A stretch of DNA of 64,000 nt from Streptomyces sp. B21-083 (GTDB taxonomy: Bacteria; Actinomycetota; Actinomycetes; Streptomycetales; Streptomycetaceae): positions 1,426,001 to 1,490,000 of the forward strand of contig NZ_JARUND010000002.1 in NCBI RefSeq assembly GCF_036898825.1. Direction: 5' to 3'. This document shows positions 35,255 through 44,971 of the stretch, piece by piece. Within the stretch, counting starts at the first letter, position 1; each line of letters begins with the position of its first letter. The notes under the pieces are model-generated. The model was given only the letters and a program-made list of their open reading frames with translations. It made no database searches and was not told the DNA's origin. The position numbers and the translations under genes are program-made.

Positions 35255-35330
35255 GCGCAGCAACCTACACGCTGTACGCGCGAGTAAATTCGCTGTCGGT
35301 CGGCCCTCCCCGTGGGCCACCCTCAGTTCC

Positions 35331-36119
35331 ATGAACGCCCGAACTCTCTTTCTCTCCCCGCGCGTCACCGCGACGGGACACGCACTGGCCGACGCGGCAC
35401 GTCGGCGCGGTATGCGTACCGAGGTCCTGCGCGAGTGGCGCGTGCCCGAGGAGTGGGGAGCGGCCGAGGGCGCGACGCTGTACGCCGGGCCGTTGTTCGC
35501 GGACGCGGTGGCCGCCGGGCTGGGGCTCGGGCTGCTGGAGGCGCCGCCGGACTGGCTTGCCCGGCTGCCGTACGAACTCACGCACAGGGAGATCGAGTTC
35601 AGCACCGTCGCCGAGGCCCGGCAGCTGCGGCGGCCCGCCTTCGTGAAGCCGCCCAACGACAAGAGCTTCCCCGCGCGCGTCTATCCGGACGGAAGCCGCC
35701 TGCCGGGTCCCGATGCGGTCGACGACAGCACCCCGGTGCTGGTGAGCGACATCGTGACGTTCGACGTGGAGTACCGGCTTTTCCTGCTGGACGGTGAAGT
35801 CCGCACCGGCAGCCGCTACTTGGCCCAGGGTGAGCTGGATGCCGTCCCGCTCGACGAGGACCCTCGGCGCGCGGAGGTACTGGCCTTCGCGGGGCGCCTC
35901 GCGTCCCCGACCCTGCCGAGTGCCGTGGTCGTGGACGTCGGGCTGCTGGCGGGGGGCTCGGAATGGGCGGTCGTCGAGGCCAACGCGGCCTGGGCGAGCG
36001 GGCATTACGCCTGCGATCCGGCTGCCGCCCTCGATGTCGTCCTCCATGCCGCCCGCCCGGAAGGGGAGTTCGGCCCGGCGGACCGTGCCTTTCTGCGCCC
36101 GCTGCCCGAAGTCGTCTGA
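35331..36119 (+). CDS. ATP-grasp domain protein (DUF4343-like)
   Basis: This 262-residue protein has ATP-grasp features: RRPAFVKPPNDKSFPARVYP (lysine strand), VLVSDIVTFDVEYRLFLLDG, and AVVEANAAWASGHYACDP with the Glu/Asn metal ligands. The family makes carboxylate-amine bonds; partners and substrate are unknown. The ATG at 35331 follows CCTCAGTTCC with no SD, so a leaderless or very short leader mRNA is likely. Confidence 0.82.
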   Translation: MNARTLFLSPRVTATGHALADAARRRGMRTEVLREWRVPEEWGAAEGATLYAGPLFADAVAAGLGLGLLEAPPDWLARLPYELTHREIEFSTVAEARQLRRPAFVKPPNDKSFPARVYPDGSRLPGPDAVDDSTPVLVSDIVTFDVEYRLFLLDGEVRTGSRYLAQGELDAVPLDEDPRRAEVLAFAGRLASPTLPSAVVVDVGLLAGGSEWAVVEANAAWASGHYACDPAAALDVVLHAARPEGEFGPADRAFLRPLPEVV

Positions 36120-36166
36120 GACTAGGGCCGGTTGAGTCCGGGGCGGGACTGCGGTCGGCGTTTGCT

Positions 36167-36667
36167 TCAGCAGCCGCAGTCCGCCGTGCCCACCGGCGCC
36201 GTCAGCGCGTCGGTGGCGCGGCGGTCCCGGCCCTCCCAGGTCTCGAACTCGAAGCCCTCGCGTACCCAGTACTCGAAGCCGCCGAGCATCTCCTTGACCT
36301 GGTAACCGAGCCGGGCGAGGGCGAGAGCGGCCCGGGTCGCCCCGTTGCAGCCGGGTCCCCAGCAGTACGTCACCACCGGTACGGAGCTGTCGAGCAGCCC
36401 GGCGGCCCGCTCGGGGATCAGGGCCGTCGGCAGATGGAGGGCGCCCGGGATGTGGCCCTGGTCCCAGGACTCGGTGGAGCGTGAGTCGACGACCACGAAA
36501 CCGGGGTCGCCGTCGGCCGCGAGTGCGGCGGCCACGTCGGACACGTCGGCGTGGAAGGCGAGGCTCGCACCGAAGTAGGCGGCGGCGTCGGCCGGGGAGG
36601 CCGCGGCGACGCGCAGGACGGGGTTGACGAGGTTGGTGAGGTTGGTGAGGGGGGTGCTGACGCTCAT
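36167..36667 (-). CDS. Rhodanese-like sulfurtransferase
   Basis: This 166-residue single rhodanese domain has VVVDSRSTESWDQGHIPGA and an active-site loop TYCWGPGCNGATR with the catalytic Cys. It ends in a Cys pair (DCGC). It would transfer sulfane sulfur to an unknown acceptor. The ATG at 36667 has GGGAAAGG upstream; the longer frame has no site. It is divergent from an Lrp/AsnC regulator that probably controls it. Confidence 0.88.
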   Translation of the reverse strand: MSVSTPLTNLTNLVNPVLRVAAASPADAAAYFGASLAFHADVSDVAAALAADGDPGFVVVDSRSTESWDQGHIPGALHLPTALIPERAAGLLDSSVPVVTYCWGPGCNGATRAALALARLGYQVKEMLGGFEYWVREGFEFETWEGRDRRATDALTAPVGTADCGC

Positions 36668-36733
36668 GAGCCGGCCTTTCCCTGGGAGAGGGAGCCCGGG
36701 GCGGGACTCCGTGGCAAGAAATCTACGGCTGTC

Positions 36734-36801
36734 GATCACCTCACCTGAAGGAGTGATCAACGGGCTTCTTCTTGATCGACCGGGGATTCCCCTGCTATTC
36801 C
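36734..36801 (+). promoter_or_regulatory. lrp-type promoter and candidate operator
   Basis: GATCAC (36734-36739) and GTGATC (36753-36758) form an inverted repeat, a plausible Lrp-type operator in the divergent spacer. TTGATC (36772-36777) and TATTCC (36796-36801) with 18-bp spacing form a promoter whose start would fall at the ATG at 36808, giving a leaderless mRNA. Confidence 0.6.
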
Positions 36802-36807
36802 TCGGGC

Positions 36808-37260
36808 ATGAGCATGTTTTCCCCGGACGCCACCGACTGGCGCATCCTCGACGTCCTCCAGCGGGACGGCCGCGCCAGTTTCGCCGAACTGGCGCGCGCC
36901 GTGGCGATGTCCCCGAGCGCGGTCACCGAGCGGGTGCGGCGGCTGGAGGAGGCCGGTGTCATCCAGGGGTACGCGGCGGTCGTCGACCCGGAGCGGCTCG
37001 GCCTGCCGATTCTCGCCTTCGTCCGGCTCAGATACCCGACCGGCAACTACAAGCCGTTCCACGACCTGGTCGCCGTGACGCCGGAGATCCTGGAGACGCA
37101 TCACGTCACGGGCGACGACTGTTTCGTCATCAAGGTCGTCGCGCGGTCGATGCGCCATCTGGAGGAGGTGTCGGGCAAGATCGGCGCGCTGGGCTCGGTG
37201 ACCACGAGCGTCGTCTACTCCTCACCGCTCCCCCGCCGCCCCGTGGCGGCCAGCGAGTGA
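36808..37260 (+). CDS. Lrp/AsnC-family regulator
   Basis: This 150-residue regulator has an N-terminal HTH (ATDWRILDVLQRDGRASFAE, VAMSPSAVTERVRRLEEAGV) and a RAM/AsnC ligand-binding domain (LPILAFVRLRYPTGNYKPFH, VTGDDCFVIKVVARSMRHLE). It binds an amino acid or related ligand and probably controls the divergent rhodanese gene. The ATG at 36808 fits a leaderless promoter; MSMF offers a second ATG two codons later. Confidence 0.92.
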   Translation: MSMFSPDATDWRILDVLQRDGRASFAELARAVAMSPSAVTERVRRLEEAGVIQGYAAVVDPERLGLPILAFVRLRYPTGNYKPFHDLVAVTPEILETHHVTGDDCFVIKVVARSMRHLEEVSGKIGALGSVTTSVVYSSPLPRRPVAASE

Positions 37261-37306
37261 CCGAGCGCCACCTGCCGAGCGTCAGCGACCGTTCGCCCGG
37301 GCGGCC

Positions 37307-40294
37307 TCACTCACCGCCCCGCTGCCGCACCACCGACCCCGATCTCCCCTTCACCACCTCCAGTTGGGCGTGGATCCGCCGCCGCAGGTCCGGCACATGG
37401 CTGACGATGCCGACGCTGCGGTCGCGCTCACGCAGGGAGTCGAGGACGTCGAGGACCTCGTCCAGCGTCTGGTCGTCGAGGCTGCCGAAGCCCTCGTCGA
37501 TGAAGAGGGTGTCGAGGCGGACCCCGCCTGCCTCGTCCGTGACGACGTCCGCGAGACCGAGGGCGAGGGCGAGCGAGGCGAAGAACGTCTCCCCGCCTGA
37601 CAGGGTCGCCGTGTCCCGCTCGCGGCCGGTCCAGGCGTCGACGACATGCAGCCCGAGGCCGCTGCGACCCCGCCCGGCCCGGTCGTCGGAGTGGACGAGG
37701 GTGTAGCGGCCGGACGACATGAGCCGCAGCCGTGCCGTCGCGGCGGCGGCCACCTGTTCCAGGCGGGCCGCGAGGACGTACGACTCCAGCCGCATCCGGC
37801 GTTCGTTGTCCGCCGAGGTGCCCGCGGTGAGGGTGGCGAGGCGGGCCACCCGGTCGTGGGCGGCCCGCAGCGGCGCGAGCCGGCGTACCGCCGTGGCCGA
37901 ACGGGCGGACAGGCGGTCGAGTTCGGTGCAGCGGCTCGCGGCGGCGTCGCGTGCGGAGGCGGCCTGCCGCAGCCGCCGGGCCGCGTCCGAGGCGGCCTGT
38001 TCCGCGCCCGCGAGGTCGGCGGGCGGCCGCTGCGCGGCGGCCACCGTGTCGGGCTCGGCGAGGGCGGCCCGTACGGCGGCCTCCTCGGACTGCCAGGCGT
38101 CCAGCCGCCGTTGCAGTTCGCGATGCGCCGCGTCGTCCAGAAGGGCGTCCGCCGCCGCGCGCGGTGTCTCGAAACCGGCACGGTAGGCGGCGTCGGCGAG
38201 ACGGGCGTCGGCGTCCTTGAGTCGCTGGGCGGTGTCCTCGGCGGCACGCGCCGCCTCGCCCGCCTCGGTGAGCAGCGCGGTCTGTCGCTCCAGCTGCGCG
38301 GCTCGCGCGGCGACGCTCTCGGCGTCGCCTCGGACCTGCGCCAACTCCTCGTCCAGGGTGGCCCGTTCGCCGTCGAGCGTGTCCCGGCGGGCGACCCTGG
38401 ACGCGGTTCTGAGCGCCGCCTCCTGCTGGGCGGCGCTGCGGCGCTCGCGCTCCTGCTCGGCCCGGCGCAGTTCCTCGTGTGCGTCGTGCAGCCCGGAAGC
38501 ACTCCGCCGGGCCACGTCGTAGCGCCGCTCCAACTCCTCGGTCTGCTCGGCGAGTTGATCGGTGGGCGCGTCCCCGGCCTCGGCGGTGGCGGCCGCCAGT
38601 GCCTCGCGTACGAGGCCCAGCCCGCGTTCGTCCTCGGTGCGCCGCTCGTCGGCCCGCTGGTAGGCGGCGAGCGCCCGCTCCTCCGCCTCCCGGTCGACGT
38701 GCCCGTCGATCTTCCGTGCGGGCGCGGGGTGTTCGGTGGCTCCGCAGACGGCGCAGGGTTCGCCGTCGCTCAGGCCCGCGGCCAGTTCGGCGGCGATGCC
38801 GTTCAGCCGCTGTTCCTTGAGGTCGAGCCAGTGCGCCCTGGCCTCCGTGGCCCGCTCGCGCGAGGCCAGCACACGGGTCTGCGCCTCGTCCGTGTCGCGG
38901 GCGAACGCGTCGCGTTGGCGGGCGGCCCTGAGCCGGTTCTGGGCGGGTTCCCGCTGGACGGCGAGCTGTTCGGCCCGGGTGGCGGCTTCCTGGGCCGCCT
39001 CGATGCGGGTCTGGAGGCCCGCCCTGGTCGTCTCCCACTCGCCGAGCCAGGTCTCGGCGTCGTGCAGGACGTCCTCGTCGGCGCGCTCCTGCCGGTCCAG
39101 GACGGCGCGCTCGGCGACGAGTCGCTCCAGCCGCTGTTCGGCGCGGCGGGCGGATTCGAGCCCGCCCAGCTCCTCGGCGGTCCGGCGTGCGGCGGCGGCC
39201 AGTCCACCGGCGCCGGCGTCCGCGAAGCCGTCCGGCAGCAGGGCACGCGTGCGTGTCTCGGCGCCGGCCGCGCGCCGATGCTCGGTCTCGACGGCCTCCC
39301 GCAGCTCCAACGTGGGCGCCACGGCCTCGGCCTTGCGGGCGCGCTCCATCCGCGCCCGGTCCTCCCGGTGGGCGTCCGCACGCTCCTCCAGCCGGCCGGC
39401 CCGCTCCCGCGCCTCGGCGAACCGGCCCTGCAGCCGCGCCACTTCGCGTATGTCGGCCAGCGCCCGGTCGGCGGTGTGCTGCGCGGACTCGGCGGTGGCC
39501 CGGGCGCAGTGAGCGATGGTGAGCAGCTCACGCGCGGTGCAGCGGGCGACGGCGGCGGCGCCCATGATGGCCTCGGCCAGCCCCGGTTCACCCGGCGCGA
39601 GGCCGGGCAGTTCCATGGCGTCCCCGGCGGCCTGGTGCATACGGTGGGCGTCGGCCAGCAACTCCGCGTCCCCCTCCCGCACTTCGGCCTCGGCGGCACG
39701 GCGGCGGTCCGCGAGGCGTTTCTCGACCTCGGCGAAGCGGTGGGTGTCGAAGAGGCGGCCGAGCAGCCTGCCGCGTGCCTCGGCGTCGGCACGCAGGAAG
39801 CGGGCGAAGTCGCCCTGCGGCAGCAGCACGACCTGGCAGAACTGCTCGCGGCTCATCCCGAGCAGCTGGGTGATCTCCTCGCCGATCTCCTGGTGGGAGC
39901 GGCTGAGGTCCTTCCAGGCACCGGCCGAGGCGTCGTACTCGCGCAGCCAGCTCTGGGCCTTGTCGACCGTCGTACCTGAGCGACCGCGCTTCTTGGGGCG
40001 CTCCCAGGGCGGCTGCCGGGTGAGCTCCAACCGGCGTCCGGCGACGGTGAGTTCGAGGGTGACCTCGGTGCGGGTGCCGGCCTCTGCGTGGTCGCTGCGC
40101 AGCGAGCCGCCCTGGCGGGCGCCGGGCACCGAGCCGTACAGCGCGTAGCAGACGGCGTCCAGGACCGAGGTCTTGCCCGCGCCCGTCGGGCCGTGCAGGA
40201 GGAAGAGCCCGGCGGCGGACAGCTCGCCGAAGTCGACTCGCTGGGCGCCGCCGAAGGGGCCGAACGCGGTGATGTCCAACCGGTGCAGCCTCAT
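37307..40294 (-). CDS. sbcC: SbcC exonuclease subunit (AAA ATPase)
   Basis: This 995-residue SMC-like ATPase of the SbcCD/Mre11-Rad50 complex has Walker A HGPTGAGKTS near residue 34-43, long coiled-coil arms rich in A, E and R, and a zinc hook CAVC at 514-517. The C-terminal half-domain has LSGGETFFASLALALGLADV and Walker B LDTLFIDEGFGSLD. It opens or trims blocked DNA ends with SbcD. It lies 97 nt downstream of sbcD, separated by a 15-bp tandem repeat. The ATG at 40294 is at the conserved start MRLHRLDITAFGPF. Confidence 0.95.
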   Translation of the reverse strand: MRLHRLDITAFGPFGGAQRVDFGELSAAGLFLLHGPTGAGKTSVLDAVCYALYGSVPGARQGGSLRSDHAEAGTRTEVTLELTVAGRRLELTRQPPWERPKKRGRSGTTVDKAQSWLREYDASAGAWKDLSRSHQEIGEEITQLLGMSREQFCQVVLLPQGDFARFLRADAEARGRLLGRLFDTHRFAEVEKRLADRRRAAEAEVREGDAELLADAHRMHQAAGDAMELPGLAPGEPGLAEAIMGAAAVARCTARELLTIAHCARATAESAQHTADRALADIREVARLQGRFAEARERAGRLEERADAHREDRARMERARKAEAVAPTLELREAVETEHRRAAGAETRTRALLPDGFADAGAGGLAAAARRTAEELGGLESARRAEQRLERLVAERAVLDRQERADEDVLHDAETWLGEWETTRAGLQTRIEAAQEAATRAEQLAVQREPAQNRLRAARQRDAFARDTDEAQTRVLASRERATEARAHWLDLKEQRLNGIAAELAAGLSDGEPCAVCGATEHPAPARKIDGHVDREAEERALAAYQRADERRTEDERGLGLVREALAAATAEAGDAPTDQLAEQTEELERRYDVARRSASGLHDAHEELRRAEQERERRSAAQQEAALRTASRVARRDTLDGERATLDEELAQVRGDAESVAARAAQLERQTALLTEAGEAARAAEDTAQRLKDADARLADAAYRAGFETPRAAADALLDDAAHRELQRRLDAWQSEEAAVRAALAEPDTVAAAQRPPADLAGAEQAASDAARRLRQAASARDAAASRCTELDRLSARSATAVRRLAPLRAAHDRVARLATLTAGTSADNERRMRLESYVLAARLEQVAAAATARLRLMSSGRYTLVHSDDRAGRGRSGLGLHVVDAWTGRERDTATLSGGETFFASLALALGLADVVTDEAGGVRLDTLFIDEGFGSLDDQTLDEVLDVLDSLRERDRSVGIVSHVPDLRRRIHAQLEVVKGRSGSVVRQRGGE

Positions 40295-40308
40295 CGGGCT
40301 CCCTCCGT

Positions 40309-40383
40309 GTCCGTACTCCTGGGGTCCCTAATCCGGCCGTCCGTGCTCATGGCGTCCGTAGTCATGGTGTCCGTGCTCCTGTG
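40309..40383 (-). repeat. Five 15-bp tandem repeats between sbcD and sbcC
   Basis: Units in plus sense are GTCCGTACTCCTGGG, GTCCCTAATCCGGCC, GTCCGTGCTCATGGC, GTCCGTAGTCATGGT and GTCCGTGCTCCTGTG, head to tail. The 75 bp fill almost the whole spacer before the sbcC start. The unit is a multiple of three. Confidence 0.85.
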
Positions 40384-40391
40384 AGCGCTCC

Positions 40392-41555
40392 TCACCCGGC
40401 CACCTCCCGGACCGTCTCGTCGGCCCGCACCGCGTCGAACGCCTCGCGCAGCACGCCCCGTTCGTGCTCGTCGGCTCCTGCGCCCCGCACATGCAGGACG
40501 AAGTCCTCCGCGATCTCCTGATCGCCGCGCCCCGCCAGGCGCCGTGCGTACGTCACATCCGGGTCCCCCGGTGAGCGCTCCGGATCGAAGGTGAGGCTGA
40601 GGGTGTGCGGGAACCGTTCCGTGAGCCGGGCCATGGGGTCCGCCGGGCGCACCGCGTCGGTGAGGGTCGCCTCGACCCACGCGTCCTCGTGGCGGGCGAG
40701 GTCCGGATCGGCGAGCAGTTCCTCCAGCGCCCCCCGGATACGGGCGAGCGGGCGCGGCACCGGGCAGTCGAGGCGCTCCGCGGTGAGCGAGCCGTCGCCC
40801 GCCAGGTCGATCAGCCACATGCTCTTGCGGTGGCCGGCCTCCGAGAAGGAGTACGGCAGCGGGGAGCCCGAGTAGCGCACGCGCCCGGTGATGGTCTGGC
40901 AGCCGTGCAGATGGCCCAGCGCCACATAGTCGACGCCGTCGAACACCCCGGAGGGCACGGCGGCGACCCCTCCGACGGTGATGTCCCGCTCGCTGTCGCT
41001 GGCCTCGCCGCCGGTGACGAAGGCATGGGCGAGGACGACGGAACGGGTGCCCTCCGCGCGCGTGGCGAGGTCGGCGCGGACCCGGTCCATGGCGGCGGCG
41101 AGGACGCTCTCGTGGCCGGCCTTCTCCACCCCGAACTCGTCCTTCACCAGCGCCGGTTCGAGATACGGCAGTCCGTAGAAGGCGACGTCGCCGAAGGTGT
41201 CGCGGAGGACCACCGGAGTGCCGGCGGCCGATGGGTCGGTGCGCAGGTGGATGCCGGCGCGGTCGATGAGACCTGCGCCGACGCCGAGACGGCGGGCCGA
41301 ATCATGGTTCCCGGAGATCATCACCGTAGGCACACCGAGGTCGGCGAGCCGGTGCAGGGCGTCGTCGAAGAGCTCGACCGCGGCCAGCGGGGGCACCGCC
41401 CGGTCGTACACATCGCCCGACACCACCACCGCGTCCACCTCGCGTTCCCGCGCGACGGAGACGAGATGGCCGATGAACTCGGCCTGCGCCCCGAGCATGT
41501 TGACCCGGTGGAAGGCGCGGCCGAGATGCCAGTCGGACGTGTGCAGCAGTCTCAT
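40392..41555 (-). CDS. sbcD: SbcD nuclease subunit
   Basis: This 387-residue Mre11-type phosphoesterase has the five metal-binding motifs: LLHTSDWHLGR (Asp8, His10), VVSGDVYDR, MISGNHDS, LAHAFVTGG and LGHLHGCQ. It acts as Mn2+-dependent nuclease with SbcC in end processing and hairpin cleavage. The ATG at 41555 gives the conserved start MRLLHTSDWH; a GTG three codons earlier is possible. Confidence 0.95.
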   Translation of the reverse strand: MRLLHTSDWHLGRAFHRVNMLGAQAEFIGHLVSVAREREVDAVVVSGDVYDRAVPPLAAVELFDDALHRLADLGVPTVMISGNHDSARRLGVGAGLIDRAGIHLRTDPSAAGTPVVLRDTFGDVAFYGLPYLEPALVKDEFGVEKAGHESVLAAAMDRVRADLATRAEGTRSVVLAHAFVTGGEASDSERDITVGGVAAVPSGVFDGVDYVALGHLHGCQTITGRVRYSGSPLPYSFSEAGHRKSMWLIDLAGDGSLTAERLDCPVPRPLARIRGALEELLADPDLARHEDAWVEATLTDAVRPADPMARLTERFPHTLSLTFDPERSPGDPDVTYARRLAGRGDQEIAEDFVLHVRGAGADEHERGVLREAFDAVRADETVREVAG

Positions 41556-41644
41556 GATCCCCACAACCTACCCGCCGGGTCTGACATCACGGGTGGTTAC
41601 TCCCGTATCGGCCCGATGTGCGGCCCCGGAGGGCGTCGTGGCGC

Positions 41645-42271
41645 TCACGCGTCCCCGTAGGCCTCTCCGCCGAGTTCGAACCCGGCCGTTCCCGCCGTCA
41701 CGTCCGCCAGCCACGCGCGGAAGGCGTCCACATCGGCGTCCGGCAGCCCGATCTCGATCGTGACGGCCTCGCCGTACTGCACGTCACGCACCTCACGTCC
41801 GGTGGACCGCAGGTCGTTCTCGACCTTTCCGGCCCGCTGGTGGTCGACGGTCACCGTGGCCAGCCGGAAACGGCGGCGGGTGCGGGTGCCGAGTACGTCG
41901 AGGGCTTCGCCGACCGCTCCCCCGTAGGCCCGGATCAGGCCTCCCGCGCCCAGTTTGACGCCGCCGTAGTAGCGGGTGACGACGGCGACGACGTACCGCA
42001 TGTCGCGGCGCAGCAGCATCTGGAGCATGGGGACGCCCGCGGTGCCGCCCGGTTCGCCGTCGTCGCTCGCCCGCTGGACGGAGGCGTCGGCGCCGATGAC
42101 GTACGCGTAGCAGTTGTGGGTGGCGTCGGCGTTCTCCTTGCGGACGGCGGCGACGAACTCCTGGGCCTCCTGTTCGGTGGCCGCCGGGGCGAGGGCGCAC
42201 AGGAAGCGGGAACGGTTGACCTCGGTCTCGTGCACGCCCGCCCGGGCGACCGTGCGGTACTCGTCCGGCAT
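41645..42271 (-). CDS. YigZ/IMPACT family protein
   Basis: This 208-residue protein has an N-terminal IMPACT domain with the family signature ASDDGEPGGTAGVPMLQML, RYYGGVKLGAGGLIRAYGGA and the THNCYAY motif. A C-terminal DUF1949 (EF-G domain V-like) half follows. Function is unclear; eukaryotic IMPACT modulates translation control. The ATG is at 42271. It stands alone, facing away from the APC permease. Confidence 0.9.
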   Translation of the reverse strand: MPDEYRTVARAGVHETEVNRSRFLCALAPAATEQEAQEFVAAVRKENADATHNCYAYVIGADASVQRASDDGEPGGTAGVPMLQMLLRRDMRYVVAVVTRYYGGVKLGAGGLIRAYGGAVGEALDVLGTRTRRRFRLATVTVDHQRAGKVENDLRSTGREVRDVQYGEAVTIEIGLPDADVDAFRAWLADVTAGTAGFELGGEAYGDA

Positions 42272-42350
42272 CCGGCCACCCTACGGGGGCAGACGTGGTG
42301 GATACTCACTCCTCGCTGCCAAAAAGCCGCAGGCCACGCCGTATGCGCAG

Positions 42351-42382
42351 AGAAGCAATAAAGAAGCAACAAAGAAGCAAAC
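42351..42382 (+). repeat. Purine-rich repeat in the APC permease leader
   Basis: AGAAGCAA recurs at 42351, 42362 and 42373, about every 11 bp, in an A-rich stretch unlike the surrounding DNA. It lies 34-65 bp before the ATG at 42416, so it is probably in the 5' untranslated region. Confidence 0.65.
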
Positions 42383-42415
42383 GGCACCCAAAGAAGACAC
42401 CAAGGAGATCACCGC

Positions 42416-44416
42416 ATGACCGGCGTCGAGATGGATCGCACGGCCGGCGCCGGGCCCTCCGGCCGGAGGCCCTCCGCGTCCGTGCCGTCGGCGCCCCGCT
42501 GGCGGGCCTGGCTGCTGGAGGGGCTCAGCGAGCAGTCGGCCCGGCATCCGGGGCCGCACGCCACTCCGGCCGAGGACCAGCAGGGCCACCGGTGGTGGCG
42601 GGTCATGTGCCTGACCGGCGTCGACTACTTCTCGACGCTCGGCTACCAGCCGGGCATCGCCGCCCTCGCGGCCGGTCTCCTCTCGCCGCTCGCCACCCTC
42701 GTGCTGATCGCTCTGACGCTGCTCGGCGCGCTGCCGGTCTACCGCCGCGTCGCACGGGAGAGTCCGCACGGCGAGGGGTCGATCGCCATGCTCGAGCGGC
42801 TGCTGCCCTGGTGGTCAGGGAAGATCTTCGTGCTCGTGCTGCTCGGTTTCGCAGCCACGGACTTCATGATCACGATCACCCTGTCGGCGGCGGACGCGTC
42901 CGCGCATGTCGTGGAGAATCCTTTCGCCCCGCACTGGACGCACGGCGGGAACGTGTGGATCACGCTCGTCCTGGTCCTCGGCCTCGGCGCGGTCTTCCTG
43001 AAGGGCTTCAAGGAGGCCATGGGCATCGCCGTGGCGCTCGTGGGCGCCTATCTCACCCTCAATGTCGTCGTCCTCGCCGTCTCCGCCTGGGAAATGTTCA
43101 GCCACCCCGTCAGGATCGGCGACTGGACGGACGCGATGACCGCGGAGCACTCCTCTCCGCTCGCGATGATCGGCGTGGCACTGCTCGTCTTCCCGAAGCT
43201 GGCGCTCGGCATGTCCGGCTTCGAGACGGGCGTGGCGGTGATGCCACAGGTCAAGGGCGACGCGACGGACACCTATGCACGTCCCGAGGGACGGATCCGG
43301 GAGACCCGCAGGCTGCTCACCACTGCTGCCGTGATCATGAGCTGCTTCCTGCTGCTGTCCAGTCTGGCCACGACGATCCTGATCCCGCAGTCCGCCTTCA
43401 AGAGCGGTGGCCCGGCGAACGGGCGCGCGCTCGCCTATCTCGCGCACGAGCACCTGGGCGAGGCGTTCGGCACGGTCTACGACATCTCGACCATCGCGAT
43501 CCTCTGGTTCGCGGGTGCCTCCGCGCTCGCCGGCCTGCTGAACCTCGTACCGCGCTATCTGCCCCGCTACGGCATGGCGCCCGAATGGACGCGGGCCGTC
43601 CGGCCCTTGGTGCTGGTGTTCATGGCGGCGGCGGTGTTCATCACCCTCTGGTTCAACGCGAACGTCGACGACCAGAGCGGCGCCTACGCGACCGGTGTGC
43701 TGGTGCTGATGCTGTCCGCGGCGTTCGCGTCGGCGGTCGCCGTGCACCAGCGCGGCAACCGGGCCGCCACGATCGGCTTCGGCGTGATCACCGCGGTGTT
43801 CGCGTACACCCTGGTCACGAACGTGATCGAGCGGCCCGACGGCATCAAGATCGCGATGATCTTCATCCTGGCGATCCTCGTCCTGTCGTTCGCGTCACGG
43901 GTGCGCCGCGCCTTCGAACTGCGGGCCGCGGAAGTGACGTTCGACGAGACCGCCGTGCGCATCATCGACGAGGCGGCGGCCAGCGGCCCGCTTCTCCTGG
44001 TGGCGAACGAGCCGCAGGAGCACAGCACCCGGGAGTACCGCGCCAAGGAACACAGCCAGCGCGAACAGACCCACATCCCGGACGGCCGTCCCGTGCTGTT
44101 CCTTGAGGTGTTCGTGCGGGACTCCTCCGACTTCACGGCCGATCTCGCCGTACGCGGCGACGAGAAGCACGGGGCGCGTCGGCTGCGGGTGGAGGGCGCA
44201 ACCGTGCCGAACACCATCGCGGCGGTGCTGATGCAGCTGCGCGACCGCACCGGACAGGTTCCGCACGCCTATTTCAACTGGACCGAGGGCAACCCCTTCA
44301 GCCATCTGGTCCGCTTCCTGATCTTCGGCCACGGCGAGGTGGCCCCGGTCACCCGCGAGGTCCTGCGCCGCGCCGAACCGGACCTCGACCGCCGTCCGCG
44401 CGTCCACGTGGGCTGA
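42416..44416 (+). CDS. APC-superfamily permease
   Basis: This 666-residue membrane protein has about 12 predicted helices between residues 60 and 500. A conserved first segment reads [20 protein letters not shown], and a [15 protein letters not shown] stretch recalls KimA/amino-acid permeases of the APC superfamily. A soluble cytoplasmic tail of about 165 residues follows ([40 protein letters not shown]). The substrate may be an amino acid or potassium; the sequence does not decide. AAGGAG precedes the ATG. Its end is 9 bp from the converging sixA. Confidence 0.82.
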   Translation: MTGVEMDRTAGAGPSGRRPSASVPSAPRWRAWLLEGLSEQSARHPGPHATPAEDQQGHRWWRVMCLTGVDYFSTLGYQPGIAALAAGLLSPLATLVLIALTLLGALPVYRRVARESPHGEGSIAMLERLLPWWSGKIFVLVLLGFAATDFMITITLSAADASAHVVENPFAPHWTHGGNVWITLVLVLGLGAVFLKGFKEAMGIAVALVGAYLTLNVVVLAVSAWEMFSHPVRIGDWTDAMTAEHSSPLAMIGVALLVFPKLALGMSGFETGVAVMPQVKGDATDTYARPEGRIRETRRLLTTAAVIMSCFLLLSSLATTILIPQSAFKSGGPANGRALAYLAHEHLGEAFGTVYDISTIAILWFAGASALAGLLNLVPRYLPRYGMAPEWTRAVRPLVLVFMAAAVFITLWFNANVDDQSGAYATGVLVLMLSAAFASAVAVHQRGNRAATIGFGVITAVFAYTLVTNVIERPDGIKIAMIFILAILVLSFASRVRRAFELRAAEVTFDETAVRIIDEAAASGPLLLVANEPQEHSTREYRAKEHSQREQTHIPDGRPVLFLEVFVRDSSDFTADLAVRGDEKHGARRLRVEGATVPNTIAAVLMQLRDRTGQVPHAYFNWTEGNPFSHLVRFLIFGHGEVAPVTREVLRRAEPDLDRRPRVHVG

Positions 44417-44425
44417 CCGGGACGG

Positions 44426-44971
44426 TCAGCGGGGTGCCGTCCCGCGCGGCACGGTCATGCCCGTGAGCAGGGCCGTACCGGGCGCGAGGTCGCGCCAACT
44501 GTCGCCGTGCCAGGCCAGGACGGCGATCGCGGAGGTCGGAAACTTCGTCCGTACGTCGTCCAGCGCGTCACCGAGCGCGTCCCCGGCCAGCTCCAGCACC
44601 AGTTCCTCCAGGCCGGGGTTGTGGCCGACCAGCAACAACGTCCCGACCCCGGCGGGGACTTCACCGACGACGGCCAGCAACTCCGGTACGTCCGCCCCGT
44701 ACAGCCTCGGCTCGTGCCGGACCCTGGGCGGGGTGCCCCACTCGGCCGACGCCAACTCCCAGGTACGGCGGGCTCGTTCGGCCGTGGAGCACAGGACGAG
44801 GTCGGGCAGGCAGTCGGCCTCGGCCAGTGCGCGTCCGACGACCGGGGCGTCCCGCAGACCGCGCGGCCCGAGGGGGCGGTCATGGTCGTCGACACCGATG
44901 GGCCAGGCCGACTTGGCGTGCCGCAGGACGACCAACCGGCGCAGCGGGCCCGCACTGTGGCGGGTGGTCAC
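44426..44971 (-). CDS. sixA: SixA-type phosphohistidine phosphatase
   Basis: This 181-residue histidine phosphatase of the SixA branch has the RHG-like motif LVVLRHAKSAWP with His18. The second catalytic block is LLLVGHNPGLEELVLEL. SixA-like enzymes dephosphorylate phosphohistidine on signalling or PTS proteins. GTG at 44971 overlaps the preceding stop (GTGA), so it is coupled to the CysRS-like gene; the long upstream frame is not used. Confidence 0.88.
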   Translation of the reverse strand: MTTRHSAGPLRRLVVLRHAKSAWPIGVDDHDRPLGPRGLRDAPVVGRALAEADCLPDLVLCSTAERARRTWELASAEWGTPPRVRHEPRLYGADVPELLAVVGEVPAGVGTLLLVGHNPGLEELVLELAGDALGDALDDVRTKFPTSAIAVLAWHGDSWRDLAPGTALLTGMTVPRGTAPR

